Source: Ruminococcaceae bacterium UBA5391 (GTDB lineage Bacteria; Bacillota; Clostridia; Oscillospirales; Acutalibacteraceae). From it: a stretch of 33,439 nucleotides of DNA. The translations under genes were made by a program, and so were the position numbers. The notes under the pieces are model-generated. The model was not told the DNA's origin. It made no database searches and worked only from the letters and a program-made list of their open reading frames with translations. The stretch spans positions 1 to 33,439 of the forward strand of contig DHOL01000055.1 of the NCBI GenBank assembly GCA_002410755.1, given 5' to 3'. This document shows positions 32,579 to 33,439 of the stretch, one piece after another (the stretch's first letter is position 1; every line of letters starts with the position of its first letter).

Positions 32579-33439
32579 TTATCTGGCACTTGTTCCTTTT
32601 TCGCCAAAATACATATAGTACTGGCAGCGGATCATGCCGTTGTAGAGTTTCCTGCGGCGGACTGCTCTGCGGCCAAAACAGCTTTCAAATGTCTCATCCG
32701 GGCTGATAACCGCATAGCTCCAGCCGTGGCGCGGTGCAAATGCACGCCCCATCGTGCGGTAAAGCTCCTCGGCAGAGCGCAAGTCTAAAAGGCGCTCACC
32801 ATAGGGAGGGTTACAGATTACACACCCGTACTCCCCTTCTGCCTGAAAATCCGCAATATTGCGCTGCCCGGCAGTAATACGGTCTGCAACGCCTGCTTTC
32901 TGTGCATTGGCACGCGTCAGTTCTACGGCAGCCGGATCAATATCATAGGCATGTGCCTGAAAGGAAGCGCTCCTCCCTTCCAGAGAACGGGCGCGCTCCC
33001 GTTCCTGTGCCCAGACTTCTTTGGGAATACAATCCCAGTTTTCAGCAGTAAAGCGGCGGCCTGCACCCGGTGCAATATTCAGTGCTGCAAGTGCAGCTTC
33101 AATTGGAATGGTACCGGAGCCGCAGAATGGATCAATAAAATTGGCGTCGTGGCGCACACGGGAAAAATAGGCCATCGCCGCCGCAAGTGTTTCACGGATT
33201 GGCGCCTCGGCAGCGTTTGCACGGTACCCTCGCTTATGCAGCCCCGCACCGCTGGTATCAATCATCATGCTGACACTGTCTTTAAAAATCAGGAAATGGA
33301 TTTGCCGCGGCGCACCCGTCTCTTCAAACCAGGAAAGCGAGTACTTCGCCTTAAGGCGTTCTACTACAGCTTTCTTAATGATGGACTGACAGTCTGGGAC
33401 ACTGGCAAGTTGAGAATCGAGGCAGGAGCCTTTAACAGG
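32579..33439 (-). CDS. RlmL/YpsC-type 23S rRNA guanine-N2 methyltransferase (5' end outside window)
   Basis: The frame is open from the window edge (33439) to TAA at 32579, giving 287 residues of the C-terminal part. The THUMP-like stretch reads LDSQLASVPDCQSIIKKAVV and FEETGAPRQIHFLIFKDSVS, followed by the MMIDTSGAGLHKRGYR signature of this family. The SAM-binding Rossmann fold has FIDPFCGSGTIPIEAAL and DIDPAAVELTRANAQKAG, and the catalytic motif is ICNPPYGERL (NPPY). Relatives methylate guanine N2 in 23S rRNA. An internal ATG near 33268 is not the true start because coding similarity extends upstream of it. It ends 57 bases before the groES promoter, with no clear terminator. Confidence 0.92.
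   Translation of the reverse strand, partial: PVKGSCLDSQLASVPDCQSIIKKAVVERLKAKYSLSWFEETGAPRQIHFLIFKDSVSMMIDTSGAGLHKRGYRANAAEAPIRETLAAAMAYFSRVRHDANFIDPFCGSGTIPIEAALAALNIAPGAGRRFTAENWDCIPKEVWAQERERARSLEGRSASFQAHAYDIDPAAVELTRANAQKAGVADRITAGQRNIADFQAEGEYGCVICNPPYGERLLDLRSAEELYRTMGRAFAPRHGWSYAVISPDETFESCFGRRAVRRRKLYNGMIRCQYYMYFGEKGTSAR

Overview
The window is ordinary chromosomal sequence from a low-to-moderate-GC Gram-positive anaerobe. The best fit is a clostridial-cluster-IV (Oscillospiraceae/Ruminococcaceae-like) organism. This rests on the rpsF-ssb-rpsR block, CIRCE-controlled groES-groEL and hsp20, a BceRSAB-type module, a 2-hydroxyacyl-CoA dehydratase-activase-like protein, a butanol-dehydrogenase-like enzyme, near-consensus sigma-A promoters and strong Shine-Dalgarno sites. 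The genus is not resolved. I see no tRNA, rRNA, CRISPR array, insertion sequence, prophage or integrase.

Layout. 1-415: the 5' end of prfB (minus) and a RING/zinc-ribbon membrane protein (plus) diverge from back-to-back promoters. 1538-3848: galU, then rpsF-ssb-rpsR with its own promoter, a probable S6:S18-type leader and a two-way terminator. 3901-6857: a three-gene ABC importer (COG2984/COG4120/COG1101 type) on the minus strand. 6910-9595: a zinc-ribbon/PASTA protein with a degenerate kinase domain, and yebC (minus). 9708-15370: a large ASKHA activase-like protein, its dehydratase-like partner in another frame, nfo and ogt (plus). 15428-17883: a beta-CASP metallo-hydrolase and xth (minus). 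17931-18623: a cyclophilin. 18694-20821: a secreted or anchored hypothetical protein, a small frame-disrupted gene and a DegV protein. 20966-22630: an AraC-type regulator and a CIRCE-controlled Hsp20. 22630-27335: a response regulator, histidine kinase, ABC ATPase and permease. 27344-30244: a CE2-like SGNH esterase, a small orphan protein and an iron alcohol dehydrogenase. 30378-32522: groES-groEL under a perfect CIRCE. 32579-33439: the 3' part of an RlmL-like rRNA methyltransferase.

How the genes connect. Two CIRCE operators place hsp20 and groES-groEL in one predicted HrcA regulon. The BceRSAB-type module carries a palindrome matching the known BceR-family operator form, overlapping the kinase stop codon just before the transporter genes, so an envelope-stress circuit of the Bce type is well supported although its trigger is unknown. 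nfo, ogt and, convergently, xth form a DNA-repair neighbourhood.

I found no large undescribed multigene system. The most unusual items are the zinc-ribbon/PASTA pseudokinase with all three catalytic kinase positions replaced, the activase/dehydratase pair split by a +1 frame change with an SD-like run just before the TGA, and a small gene with intact expression signals broken at an A-run. All calls are from reading the sequence; no database search was run.
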